NCBI GenBank assembly: GCA_036362985.1
Contig: JAYGXS010000004.1
Coordinates: 20,608,342-20,672,341, forward strand
Reading direction: 5' to 3'
DNA length: 64,000 nucleotides
Origin: Ligula intestinalis
Lineage: Eukaryota > Platyhelminthes > Cestoda > Diphyllobothriidea > Diphyllobothriidae
The notes under the pieces are model-generated. The model ran no database searches. It was not told where the DNA came from and saw only the letters and a program-made list of their open reading frames with translations. Both the position numbers and the translations under genes were made by a program. Of the stretch, positions 45,301 through 50,422 are shown in pieces. Within the stretch, counting starts at the first letter, position 1; every line of letters starts with the position of its first letter.

Positions 45301-47152
45301 GTTACCTCTTGGAAATTGCTTCGATTAGATATTCGGCTGACAATTTTCTGCGTATATTAACTTTTTCTTACGTAATATCACAATGAAATTTGATACTTTT
45401 GAGAATTTATTTAAGTTTCCGGAAGGTAAACGATTCAATTTGACTGGAGATTAAAGAACTTTCTTTTCTCTTTATACTGGATTACCTTCCGCATGAGTAG
45501 ATTAATTCCACATTCAGTTATAACCTGGCGAATTAAAAAAAACTGGCCATATACATTGCCATTTTTTAACTACGGATTATTATTTCGTCTCTTCCGTTTC
45601 GAAATAAAGCAAAAGGGGAACGGTAAGTATACAAAAAACTATATTTCTTCACGACTTACATCCAATAAGGGCTTCATTGTCTTAAATTAGCGAGAACATG
45701 TTAGACATTTGGTTTTTAGTGAAGAACATTCGAGGTTCATTGGTGCATTCGAACAAATACTCTTCTGTTATTGCATTTCGTACAAAAAAACTTCGCAGAA
45801 TAGCTCAGCATAATTTTTATAATACAAACTGTCAATGTTACTGCAAGCAAATTTGTCCCTTTAACTTGGCTTCACTTCAATCTGAACAATTTCGGATAAA
45901 CTTTTCCAGTTCTGGAAGGGATATTTTCTATACCTATTTTACTTATTTTGCAGCAATTTTTTATCGCAATCAGCATACCTTTTCCTACTTGCGTGTGCGC
46001 GAGCAAGCAGATGTTTTGACATGATCTTTTCTGTTTTTATTCCTCCAATTCCCAGGCTCTGTTTGAACGCTGGTCCCATGAGAAAGATCAAGCGAGTTCC
46101 CATTCCTGGCTATCTTTATGAAGAAATGGAGGAGTATTCCAGAACAGGGTAAACTTATGGCTTTACTCTTAGTCGTTTATGCCTACCTACTTCCTATGTT
46201 TTTATCCTTTTCACGTTAATATCCCATCCATAAATTCCCGACCTTATGAAATTATCGAATTGTCTTGTAACGGTCTACACTGGACGCACTAATGTTGACA
46301 ATGCCACAAATATTGAACAAGTTTAACAAAATAAAAAAGAAATAATCCGCTTTATCATAACGCTGTGGTACCGGAAATTTCTAGTATTAAGAATGTTCGC
46401 CTTCGCAGTTTGTTGCCACTTGAACACTTATCATCGCGCACTTCCTAACTAACAGATTTTATGCTGTTAACACAGTGGAAAGTAGTGGATTACTGTACAC
46501 CGACCTGTCTCAGGATGTACTAATCCTGGTTGATGCCTTATTTGCGAGCTAATTGGAATCCCAATCATATGTGTTCAAGGCGAAATAGTTAAGTTTCTCG
46601 CTAGCTTTTAGTAACAATGCTATTTACCGACAAACACAGAGCACATCCACGAAGGCCTTTTCTGCCTCATTGGGTGTCATCAGGTGGTGGTAGTCCAAAT
46701 CCAGTGTAGCAGCGGAAATTGCCGCCACACCCGAGCTTCCAACTCGCGTCTCTTTGGCCAGAGGCGAACGCTCTAACCATTGAGCCACGAGTCCGCCGTG
46801 TTGTCGATTTGTGTAAAGTGGGATGTACAGGCTACATCAGCTCCACCTACAGTTCTTCTTACCCCTTGTGTCTCCTGAACGTGGCTCCGTTTTGTGTGTT
46901 AAGACGACGGCATACACGCCTACATAGCTACCATCCTTTCTTTTTAACAGCGTCGCTCGGAGTAGCAAACGGAGGCGCCTGGAGGCAGAAGGTTTGCTGG
47001 AAACCTCGAAGGACTGGGTAACTGTGACCGTGCCGTTGAGTGCTGAGTCAAGTTCCGCCAACGCAAAGCCCAAGCTTGTTGATATATCCCTGCCATCAGG
47101 TGTTCAAGCACTCATAAGTGCAGGCTTTTCGCCTACAGATATTCGCCTTTAA
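18745..47152 (+). CDS. SNAPC4: SNAPC4-like snRNA-activating complex subunit, 13 exons (whole gene)
   Basis: Proposed ortholog of SNAPC4, the large DNA-binding subunit of SNAPc. SNAPc recognises the proximal sequence element of snRNA promoters for RNA polymerases II and III in the nucleus. Proposed exons: 18745-18879, 18912-19002, 21262-21692, 24575-24808, 26797-27268, 28286-28434, 29264-29407, 33385-33639, 35718-36002, 39584-39829, 40735-41114, 46056-46148, 46951-47152. All junctions are GT-AG with compatible phases, giving about 1038 residues (the human protein is longer, about 1470). The order seen is: N-terminal helical region with a PNFFED motif, a linker, a DWEYIS segment, then Myb repeats in exons 4-6 (W-S-R-E-D, PWTADED, FTCAEDL, PWTYAED), then a poorly conserved C-terminus with a basic KRRR cluster. 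The Myb arrangement and the segment before it identify the family. Less certain are the start codon, the exon 2/3 junction and the weak donors of exons 7 and 11. No promoter or poly(A) signal was recognised. Confidence 0.82.
18912..19002 (+). CDS. SNAPC4: SNAPC4 exon 2
   Basis: The acceptor is a pyrimidine tract ending CCCTCAG. The exon encodes ...IIIYPNFFEDSDG and matches the conserved aromatic-acidic 'P-x-F-x-D..G' motif found just before the linker in SNAPC4 proteins. Phase 1 donor GTGCGG at 19003 joins to NEPEVV in exon 3. An alternative donor, GTAATT at 19008 (phase 0), would pair with a later exon 3 acceptor at 21276. The first option fits the family better. Confidence 0.5.
19003..19654 (+). 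other. SNAPC4 intron 2, first part: nothing recognised
   Basis: AT-rich intron sequence. Open frames are short and contain stops in the frame of exon 2 shortly after the donor. Confidence 0.4.
19655..20025 (+). mobile_element. LINE-D ORF2 C-terminal fragment (intron 2)
   Basis: The + strand encodes RVTRSTLAQLRSGYSMLLRQ then CCPDCGVSPHDCQYLC, the cysteine/histidine knuckle at the C-terminus of Jockey-like LINE ORF2, ending GATCCAACAAGGGCTACC. It shares this 3' block with 34955-35590, 36230-36880 and 42020-42830, which are in the opposite orientation. Confidence 0.75.
20026..21261 (+). other. SNAPC4 intron 2, second part: nothing recognised
   Basis: AT-rich, with short unconvincing frames at 20645-20894. 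A long T tract at 21241-21256 precedes the exon 3 acceptor and serves as its pyrimidine tract. Confidence 0.45.
21262..21692 (+). CDS. SNAPC4: SNAPC4 exon 3
   Basis: Follows a long T-rich tract ending CTCAAG. It encodes a largely helical, basic segment (NEPEVVKLILAVIDCYRSTK...), then a variable linker, and ends with LTEADWEYISKHV, the conserved segment that leads into the first Myb repeat. Donor GTATGC, phase 0. A tRNA-derived SINE begins about 57 bp into the next intron. Confidence 0.75.
21749..21905 (+). repeat. tRNA-derived SINE, copy a
   Basis: Head with B box GGTTCGAATCTC (21790-21801), then the body GACTGGCTGATGACGG..AACAAGCCAGAAATGGCCATT at 21830-21869. It lies 57 bp past the exon 3 donor. 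The body is shared with copies at about 23745, 26515 and 46640. Confidence 0.75.
22090..23370 (+). repeat. AT-rich repeat R2, copy 1 (about 1.3 kb)
   Basis: Noncoding, AT-rich. Shared with 44740-45980 (same strand) and 34055-34590 (opposite strand). Diagnostic blocks: GCTATAAATTAGAACAATAAAT, GTCAGCTGACAA, GATAAACGATTCAATT, AAACTGGCCATA. No ORF or terminal repeat is recognised; likely a nonautonomous element. Confidence 0.65.
23745..23905 (-). repeat. tRNA-derived SINE, copy b
   Basis: Reverse orientation: body AATGGCCATTTCTGGCTTATTTGCCGTCATCAGG on the + strand at about 23760-23793 and B-box region GAGTTTCGAACCCGCG. Same family as copies a, c and d. Confidence 0.72.
23906..24574 (+). other. 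SNAPC4 intron 3 remainder: nothing recognised
   Basis: A 93-codon frame (23977-24258) has no domain motif and no conserved splice context. The segment ends in the pyrimidine-rich acceptor of exon 4. Confidence 0.4.
24575..24808 (+). CDS. SNAPC4: SNAPC4 exon 4 (first Myb repeat)
   Basis: Seventy-eight codons, phase 0 at both ends, acceptor CCCGCAG. It begins with a C-K-L-F-W motif typical of the lead-in to SNAPC4 Myb repeats, then W-S-R-E-D...GKWEEVARRFGNNRTALLCFQ: two repeat tryptophans and the N-R-T..C-x-Q third helix characteristic of the first SNAPC4 repeat. Another reading frame across the same DNA is also open but lacks these motifs. Confidence 0.85.
24887..25281 (+). mobile_element. 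hAT-like MITE, copy 1
   Basis: About 395 bp with imperfect terminal inverted repeats: left GGCAAAATTGATTCGTTGGG, right end reads GGCAAGATTGATTATAGAGG in reverse complement. Flanks are TTCTCTAG and TTCTCAAG, an 8-bp target duplication with one mismatch. An 8-bp duplication is the hallmark of hAT transposons. There is no transposase, so it is nonautonomous. Copies 2 and 3 are at 37165 and 38859. Confidence 0.75.
25282..25800 (+). other. SNAPC4 intron 4 middle: nothing recognised
   Basis: Unique-looking intron sequence. A 77-codon - strand frame at 25596-25829 overlaps the ribozyme flank and has no motif. Confidence 0.35.
25841..25882 (-). ncRNA. Type I hammerhead ribozyme motif (Penelope-type)
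   Basis: On the - strand: GTCT, CTGATGA (25878-25872), A, stem II ACATCCG-CGA-CGGATGT (7 bp perfect), C, GAAA, C, GTC (cleavage triplet), AGAC. Stem I pairs GTCT with AGAC. Stem III is two base pairs (AC/GU) without a loop, as in the minimal hammerheads of Penelope-like elements, which are thought to act as dimers. The core is canonical except for an A-C mismatch at the base of stem II. No PLE coding sequence is adjacent, so it is a solo terminal repeat. Confidence 0.82.
26515..26650 (+). repeat. tRNA-derived SINE, copy c
   Basis: A-box-like TGGCTCCATGGTTAGGACG at 26522 and B-box-like TTTTCGAATTCGAGG, then GACTGGCTGATGACGGCC..AAGCCAGAAATGGCCATTC. It lies about 150 bp upstream of the SNAPC4 exon 5 acceptor. 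Confidence 0.75.
26797..27268 (+). CDS. SNAPC4: SNAPC4 exon 5 (second to fourth Myb repeats)
   Basis: Acceptor GGCCGGCAG, phase 0; donor GTGAGC, phase 1. Encodes PWTADEDSALLDLI (repeat 2), FTCAEDLALLMAVQRFG followed by SWAVVATELPGRTAAACERRY (repeat 3), and PWTYAEDRALFQTL, the first helix of repeat 4. Repeat 3 carries a Gly/Val-rich insertion between helices 1 and 2, built on an 18-bp duplication at 27076-27105. The exon is more GC-rich than its flanks. Confidence 0.87.
27325..27375. repeat. (ACT)n microsatellite
   Basis: Trinucleotide ACT/CTA run of about 45 bp, 60 bp past the exon 5 donor. A shorter CTA/CTACGA tract occurs at 27650-27670 on the other side of the palindrome, so the palindrome is bracketed by the same repeat. 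Confidence 0.85.
27405..27656. repeat. PLE-derived palindrome with degraded hammerhead cores
   Basis: Two inverted arms of about 100 bp (27405-27512 and 27553-27656) around a 40-bp centre. Each arm holds CTATGATTAAGG.TTCCCGAGGGAATCCGAAAC, comparable to a hammerhead (stem II GGATTCC/GGAATCC, GAAAC) but with a broken CUGANGA box. The left arm keeps GTC, the right arm has TTC. The arms share GATGCGATCACTGGAACAA with PLE terminal repeats elsewhere in the window in style. Confidence 0.75.
27657..28285 (+). other. SNAPC4 intron 5 remainder: nothing recognised
   Basis: No repeat or coding motif seen. Ends in the exon 6 pyrimidine tract. Confidence 0.4.
28286..28434 (+). CDS. SNAPC4: SNAPC4 exon 6 (end of fourth Myb repeat)
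   Basis: Acceptor TTGCCTTTCAG, phase 1, matching exon 5. Encodes MFLSYFPGRSASSIKKRMSD, the third helix of a Myb-type repeat (F-P-G-R-S..I-K-K-R), followed by a helical HIHHLFRKHLQ segment. Donor GTGAGT, phase 0. The repeat lacks the usual third tryptophan. Confidence 0.8.
28435..29263 (+). other. SNAPC4 intron 6: nothing recognised
   Basis: A 71-codon - strand frame (29134-28919) ends with a short segment vaguely LINE-like but too brief to assign. No splice-supported exon. Confidence 0.4.
29264..29407 (+). CDS. SNAPC4: SNAPC4 exon 7
   Basis: Forty-eight codons, phase 0 at both ends. Acceptor TTTTTAG. Encodes ...LPDVKFGEIRRMFFASSFLM and a helical FVRELTRRG segment. The donor GTACTT is weak, so the 3' end is uncertain. 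A Helitron starts within about 80 bp of this donor. Confidence 0.6.
30138..30983 (-). pseudogene. Helitron Rep (HUH) domain
   Basis: 281-codon open frame. FGRPDLFITFTCNPSW (motif 1 strand), RGLPHAHMLVWL (HUH, His-Ala-His), LCMKNGKCTKRYPK (zinc-like linker), RWLVSFCPLLSKVFNAHINA and KYVCKYINKGSD (two catalytic tyrosines spaced Y-x3-Y). All key Rep residues are present. The flanking parts are frameshifted, so the element as a whole is defective. Confidence 0.88.
30776..32571 (-). pseudogene. Helitron N-terminal region (frameshifted)
   Basis: After a spliced 25-codon first exon, the frame GSTSLGRKRILAAART continues into an Arg-rich repeat (RRR..ET), then CGHCQAKN and, in other frames, FPQPPEIPQTLLAGKTDDS, HPGLKHHIILSLQDMLHQ and HPLMHVNSEDGYHFGI. 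These blocks are in the order known for Helitron proteins. Multiple frameshifts. Confidence 0.7.
33091..33384 (+). other. SNAPC4 intron 7 end: nothing recognised
   Basis: Short stretch between the probable Helitron 5' end and exon 8. Ends with the TTTTTTCTTTC tract of the acceptor. Confidence 0.4.
33385..33639 (+). CDS. SNAPC4: SNAPC4 exon 8
   Basis: Eighty-five codons, phase 0 at both ends, acceptor TTTCAAAG, donor GTAATA. Encodes LDLPYIPTGEDSKANREFLQ, a leucine-rich helix, then a Ser/Thr-rich acidic stretch. No named domain; inclusion rests on phase, open frame and strand. It is separated from exon 7 by the Helitron-bearing intron. Confidence 0.65.
33640..34054 (+). other. SNAPC4 intron 8 start: nothing recognised
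   Basis: Unassigned intron sequence. An inverted GATCTGTGTGACCTCTGATCT-like pair around 33930 is short. Confidence 0.35.
34055..34590 (-). repeat. AT-rich repeat R2, copy 3 (partial, inverted)
   Basis: Reverse complement matches 22690-23180: GTCAGCTGACAAT, AAAGTGGCCA, CTGTCTGTCCCGTTTCT and TTGCTGCGTTTTGTG. It covers roughly 40 percent of the full repeat. Confidence 0.6.
34955..35590 (-). mobile_element. LINE-D ORF2 C-terminal fragment (intron 8)
   Basis: - strand: LPRVTCCTLAQLRSGYSMLL, RCPDCGFSPHDCKYLFTC, LTPVDLWV. It ends 130 bp upstream of exon 9. Same family as 36230-36880, just past exon 9. Confidence 0.75.
35718..36002 (+). CDS. SNAPC4: SNAPC4 exon 9
   Basis: Ninety-five codons, phase 0 at both ends. 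Acceptor is a C-rich tract ending CACAG, donor GTAAGT. Encodes VAIARYLSMHKLQAA, a QLPTRQRENAM segment and AFWHHLELTLLDPELSAF. No domain is recognised. LINE-D fragments in the opposite orientation lie on both sides. Confidence 0.68.
36230..36880 (-). mobile_element. LINE-D ORF2 C-terminal fragment (intron 9)
   Basis: - strand: QPGHPNHHCCHAPEPSHNVR, ALYEETVASSLSDLPVDGS, and FGSSWLRSRLF near the 3' end, with a CCAACAGAG-type tail next to a GTTGGTTGG run at 36236. Frameshifted. A similar fragment lies upstream of exon 9 in the same orientation. Confidence 0.75.
37165..37534 (-). mobile_element. hAT-like MITE, copy 2 (perfect 8-bp target duplication)
   Basis: 370 bp, reverse orientation relative to copy 1. 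Flanked by AAAGAACC at 37157-37164 and AAAGAACC at 37535-37542, a perfect 8-bp duplication. Ends GGCAGGATTGATACTAGAGG and (complement) GGCAAAATTTATTTGTATGG. Internal homology to copies 1 and 3. Confidence 0.85.
37535..38850 (+). other. SNAPC4 intron 9 middle: nothing recognised
   Basis: A 107-codon - strand frame at 38732-38409 has no motif. No repeat shared with the rest of the window. Confidence 0.35.
38859..39249 (-). mobile_element. hAT-like MITE, copy 3
   Basis: About 390 bp homologous to copy 2 (GTATCCTGCG.AACAG.AGTTTATG, CCAAGAATTAA.TGTTTGACCA). Possible target duplications AAGTTAAG and AAGTTAAT (7 of 8). The outermost bases of the left terminal repeat seem lost. Confidence 0.65.
39584..39829 (+). 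CDS. SNAPC4: SNAPC4 exon 10
   Basis: Eighty-two codons, phase 0 at both ends. Acceptor TTTCCATCCAG, donor GTATGC. Encodes LVPEIAQEMIFNAIDTLYAP followed by a basic region (TRKRLVKIRRLLLHSR) that could contact DNA or partners; that role is inference. Confidence 0.7.
40321..40407 (+). repeat. tRNA-like sequence (SINE head)
   Basis: CACCGTAGCTCAGGTGACTAGG resembles an A box and GGTTTGAATGTCGACG (40383-40398) a B box. The anticodon stem is not convincing. The body differs from the SINE family at 21749. Located in SNAPC4 intron 10; the rest of that intron (39830-40734) shows nothing else. Confidence 0.5.
40735..41114 (+). CDS. SNAPC4: SNAPC4 exon 11
   Basis: Acceptor TTGCCCTTCAG, phase 0. Encodes RKYPFMSRLSLETEAQWID, then a Pro/Ala/Thr-rich linker (TEPPPPVTAAPP) and LQAFKTLLVWASKM. 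The proposed donor GTTGGT leaves phase 2, which fits exon 12. Reading through would instead end at a TAG at 41251-41253. A diverged duplicate of the first third of this exon lies at about 43175. Confidence 0.65.
41254..42019 (+). other. SNAPC4 intron 11 start: nothing recognised
   Basis: Unassigned intron sequence up to the LINE-D fragment. Confidence 0.4.
42020..42830 (-). mobile_element. LINE-D ORF2 C-terminal fragment (intron 11, longest copy)
   Basis: - strand, from upstream: SAHNGALRTITGCYKMSPMD, PDHLNDHRCHAPEPTHNVRL-like region, ALHKAAVASSLSDLPVDGSD, LPGVTRCTLAQLRSAYCILL, SCPDSCFLPHDCRRLFA, LTPVDPW. This is the C-terminal region of Jockey-like ORF2. The 3' tail is a (CCAA)n run (+ strand GGTTGGTTGATTGGTTGG at 42029). 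Confidence 0.8.
43175..43324 (+). pseudogene. SNAPC4: Duplicated, diverged copy of SNAPC4 exon 11
   Basis: Encodes FISRLSLKAEALWVDIAASS, then SDNLLAHMAQTLGTSKIPTP, compared with FMSRLSLETEAQWIDTAAVS and SDNLTAYVAQTLGSSKMPAP of exon 11. The frame stays open to a TAG at 43322. The upstream acceptor is not preserved in the right phase. Probably a dead duplicate exon, though an alternative terminal exon cannot be ruled out. Confidence 0.75.
43325..44739 (+). other. SNAPC4 intron 11 middle: nothing recognised
   Basis: Several overlapping 65-100 codon frames on both strands (43447-43922, 44194-44499) without domain motifs. Confidence 0.35.
44740..45980 (+). repeat. AT-rich repeat R2, copy 2
   Basis: Collinear with 22090-23370: AAGAAATAATAATGA, GCTATAAATTAGAACAATAAAT, AAACGATTCAATTTGACTGG, AAACTGGCCATA. 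Its short frames (45007-45297, 45493-45690, 45698-46024) are not conserved with the other copies, so it is noncoding. It ends about 75 bp before the exon 12 acceptor. Confidence 0.65.
46056..46148 (+). CDS. SNAPC4: SNAPC4 exon 12
   Basis: Acceptor TCCAATTCCCAG. Phase 2 entry completes an Arg codon from exon 11. Encodes MRKIKRVPIPGYLYEEMEEY and leaves phase 2 at donor GTAAAC. If this donor is not used, a TAA follows immediately at 46150. Short, but both phases match the neighbouring exons. Confidence 0.55.
46640..46800 (-). repeat. tRNA-derived SINE, copy d
   Basis: - strand head GACTCGTGGCTCAATGGTTA (A box, best preserved of all copies), GAGCG, then TTGGCGGCAATTTCCGCTGC-like body and CACCTGATGACACCCAATGA. 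The B box is degraded (GAGTTGGAAGCTC). Lies in SNAPC4 intron 12. Confidence 0.72.
46951..47152 (+). CDS. SNAPC4: SNAPC4 exon 13 (terminal exon)
   Basis: Acceptor CTTTTTAACAG, phase 2. Encodes a basic start (SSKRRRLEAEGLLE), an acidic/hydrophobic segment (DWVTVTVPLSAESSS), and ends ...SAGFSPTDIRL with TAA at 47150-47152. The KRRR cluster could be a nuclear localisation signal. No clear AATAAA follows within about 400 bp. Confidence 0.58.
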
Positions 47153-47713
47153 GTGAACTTTTTGCATACTTTATCCTGCATTTCAGTCGTACATTATTTT
47201 ATTTCCGCGGTCTGTTTTGCTGTCTACCGGGCTGACATAAAGCCAGCATTTTTAATCACCACGCCCCTCCTCTCAATCCCCCTTTAACTAATTCCTGAGA
47301 GCCGCTATTTTGTGCATATCAAATGTGAGCCAGAGCTGACCTTTATAGATTTATTTTTCGATATATACTCCTGTATCCGTTTTCATCTTTATACAGATTA
47401 TAAAAAGATATGGTTTCGGACATACAAGTGTCTAAACACGTACTCCAATTGCGCCAGAGACTGAGGGACAGGCTTAGCACGTTGCCTGTAGTAACTGCGA
47501 AGAGATTTATCGTACCACGGGGGTCTACGTTCTCCGGAAATGCAGTTAAGTGTCCGGGATATTATTTCTTAGGGTAGGATCCAAAATTTCAATCAACGTT
47601 TGCGTCAAATACAATCAACTACCGGGGGCAAACTGCGTAATGCTCATTCTGTAAACAGGTAGTATTAATTTTTATGACAAAGGTAATATATTATTAAGGA
47701 GGTTTGTCAGATG
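47153..47713. other. SNAPC4 downstream region: nothing recognised
   Basis: Presumed 3' UTR and intergenic DNA. No clear AATAAA close to the stop codon. Confidence 0.4.
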
Positions 47714-47779
47714 TGGTTAATTTAGTTGATCCCGCCGAATGCCACGAGCTTTTTTCACAATTGGGTCAACTAAATTAAC
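47714..47779. repeat. Inverted repeat enclosing a tRNA-like 3' end
   Basis: GGTTAATTTAGTTGA at 47714-47728 and its exact complement TCAACTAAATTAACC at 47765-47779 flank TCCCGCCGAATGCCACGAGC, a copy of the 3' part of the tRNA-like unit at 47949-48066. Confidence 0.75.
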
Positions 47780-47948
47780 CGAATAATTAAGTCAGCCTAG
47801 TAGTCATTCTGGTGAATTCTAGATTATTGCTTAGGAAATCCTGCTTGGATAGTCAACTTGGTGTTCCGTATTGATAGATTCCATACGAGCGGCGAAGTTT
47901 GGCGAGTAATATCAATCCAAGTGTGATTAAACTCACGATATGAAGCGT

Positions 47949-48066
47949 GGCATTCGAAGGTCAAGTGGGTAGAGCGTTGGCTTGCGTAGAAGGTCTTCTC
48001 TCCTATGCGGGTTCGAATCCCGCCGAATGCCGCGAGTTTTTTCCACAAGTGGTTCAACTAAATTAA
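47949..48066 (+). repeat. tRNA-like unit with 3' extension (SINE-like)
   Basis: GGCATTCG pairs with CGAATGCC (8-bp acceptor-like stem). A box AGTGGGTAGAGCG; B box GGGTTCGAATCCC inside a perfect T-stem (GCGGG/CCCGC). The anticodon arm is poor and the middle is enlarged. The 3' tail GAGTTTTTTCCACAAG..TTCAACTAAATTAA repeats at 47730-47780. More likely a SINE than a working tRNA. Confidence 0.6.
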
Positions 48067-49681
48067 AAGGTAGTAAACCTTACCTCCATCATACGTACTA
48101 GCTAAAAGTGCATAGGCGTGTTGTGCCGTGCGCGAAATTAGGCTCCCCAGTTGTACATTTACCAGAGGCCGCACAATGTCATCAAATGGTAATTGCTACG
48201 TTTAAAGATTACAGAGTAAATGATTCATTTTTTATCTAATCGTGATTCACAGCCACTAGCCAACAACCCAGTTATCGAATTGCCGCAGTTACGGTGCCGA
48301 CGTCTGCTATTCACGCCCCAGGAGTACTATCACTGATAATTTGCGACTGCATATTTTACAGGAAGCCGTATATGAGCTAATCCGACTAGGCATTAGCGAT
48401 GTTCGGGACTCTGCTTTGTTCTAGTCGTCTTTTTGCTTCTAAGGTTTCACGTAGAATACAAGTAGTTCTTGTGAAATGAGGTACGGATAGGCTCATATTT
48501 TACCACAGAGATTTGCTACCTGCAAGAAGAGAGCAGTAGTACCTGAGACACAGTTACCCAGTTCGATTTCCGTTTTACTTAGTAGCCAGTCACATAACCC
48601 TTTGGTCCCGAGTATTACAAGATTCGGACGGTAGATTTTGCAACTGGTCTTTATTTAGATCCAGCACGCAGGCGCATATTACACACAAGTGACACTTGGA
48701 CGGAAAACAAAACACTTTAGATCTAAAACAGGATGATCATTCTCGTCGTTTCAAATGTCCACATATAGATGGTGGTAATAATGCGGACAATGTTTGCTCT
48801 CGCCCTCTCACAAATCGCGCGTCAAAGCGACATGCGCATTTTTGAGCTCAACCTTATATTAATGAGAGTAAGCACGCCGGTGGTTGTTCGCAAATAGTTC
48901 TCCTATAAAGTTTTGGTTTTGTTGCTCTCAGGGTGCTCTTTAAAGTCACAGGTCGTTCCAGGCTCCCGATATTTGAACATTCCTCACAGGCTTTTATCAA
49001 ATTATTGTAAATATGCAACTCAATTCGAGTAAAGTCTACTCATACAGTTCCTCTCAATCCCCATTGTGCGAGGACGGTTAGGGTACTGACAGCAACATTA
49101 CTTCGTGATCGGGCGAGTACTCTGATGTCGTGACAAAGAGTACAGTTTGGTCAACGATCAGCCCCAGTGTGCTTCTGTGTATTTTTAGGGCAACAAAGTG
49201 GTACCAAAGGCATTTCCAGAGTTTGGTCTCCCTAGACACCATCTGTTAGTCAGTTTTCTTTTAACTCGTATCAGAGACGTTATGCACCTGCCCTTGAACC
49301 GTAGGTCACCAAACCCTGATAAGTCAGGCTAACGGGTATGGGCTACTGACGATGAATCATCGAAAAGTAGTAAATGGGATAAAACAATCGGGTAATAAGA
49401 ACTAATGGTGAATCGGAAAAATCCAGGTCCAAAAATGTAATCTCTGATTTGGAGAGGCAGATAAAGTAGAAAAACAAATGGAGATATGGCCAGCACTGAA
49501 ATGGTCACAAATGCAGGGGTCCCTGGAGCAATGGCAGACGATCAGGTGCCAAAACAGGTTATGAAGTCCTCTGGGCCAATGCATCGCATTAGAATCTGTG
49601 GTTCACTCCTCAGGGACTGTACAGTTTGAGTGAGACCGATATACAGTGTTACTGTGTAAAAGAAGGGCCAACGACAGACTG
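48067..49681. other. Intergenic, nothing recognised
   Basis: About 1.6 kb with only short frames and no repeat shared with the window. It holds the presumed 3' UTR of the - strand NOPCHAP1-like gene near 49681. Confidence 0.4.
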
Positions 49682-50422
49682 TCATGGTTTGTCTACTTTG
49701 TCTTTCACTTCCTCGATTTTTGGCCGCTTCCGTGGGCATGGCACTTTCAGTTTATCAAGGCCAATCTGGTCACCATCCCCATTGTTGGACTCTGCGTCCG
49801 ACTCACTTGAGGAAGAAGACGAAGATGGTGATGATGGATCAGATTGCTCTGCTTCAGACAGCATCAACGGAGATTCCGGTCCATCTGTTGGAACATATAT
49901 GTCCTAGAGTAGATACCAAGATGAATGCGTTAAACAGAAAGAAGTGCGAACACATGATCTATATTACATCGCACAGACTATTATATCCTGAGTCAAAATT
50001 TTCAATCAGAAATCGACGGAAATATAAGCAGGAACAGCAAAATCTGTGATGAAAAATAACGACAATGCAAACGTGCCAATAAATAGCAAAAAGGAGAACG
50101 ACCTTGCCCTTGTAACGTGACCTTCATTGTATCAGTCGATAGTGAACAGCAAATGACCAAAGGGAATCCATTACGGAATGAATGGAAAAAAAGTTAAGAA
50201 AGGACCCTAAAAACGTACTCACCAACTCGATATGTCGGCTATTTTCAGGTGGAGATTCAAATTCAGTTGGCGCAGCCGTTTGTTCGGCGGTTTGCAAAAA
50301 ACGTCGCACTCGATCAAGAACTAGAAAGACCAAATAAAACAGACGACAAACGTACGCAACTGAGTCTGTTCCGGCTTAACTTTCGGCTTGTTATCGATTA
50401 TTTTGAGGTCCTTTAATTTCAT
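49682..50422 (-). CDS. NOPCHAP1: NOPCHAP1-like NOP58 assembly chaperone, 3 exons, 128 aa
   Basis: Exons on the - strand: 50422-50356, 50320-50223, 49903-49682, with GT-AG introns of 35 and 319 nt. The ATG at 50422 is preceded by an in-frame stop. Protein features in order: Lys-rich start (MKLKDLKIIDNKPK), LLLDRVRRFL helix, AAPTEF, RHIELDIY, a Ser-Asp-Glu-rich stretch, LDKLKVPCPRKRPKIEE, stop. This order of a short helix, 'APxxF', 'hIxhD', an acidic-serine tract and a 'D-x-h-K-h-P' tail matches the small NOPCHAP1/C12orf45 family, known to link NOP58 to the R2TP complex for box C/D snoRNP assembly. It is shorter than the human protein (about 185 aa). It converges on SNAPC4, with about 2.5 kb between stop codons. 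Gene structure is well supported; the family assignment rests on short motifs. Confidence 0.62.
50321..50355 (-). other. 35-nt intron of the NOPCHAP1-like gene
   Basis: Donor GTACGT and acceptor TTTCTAG on the - strand, only 35 nt apart. It joins a phase 1 C to TT so that the split codon reads Leu and the flanking frames form QLLLDRVRRFL. Introns this small are known in flatworm genes. Confidence 0.65.

Noticed and set aside
47949..48031. Functional tRNA gene
   Set aside because: Acceptor and T stems are good, but the anticodon arm does not form a 5-bp stem with a 7-base loop, and part of the unit is repeated nearby as in a SINE.
49626..49907. 93-codon + strand frame with a Glu/Asp-rich tract
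   Set aside because: It is the mirror of the serine-rich NOPCHAP1 exon on the - strand, which has splice sites and joins two other exons.
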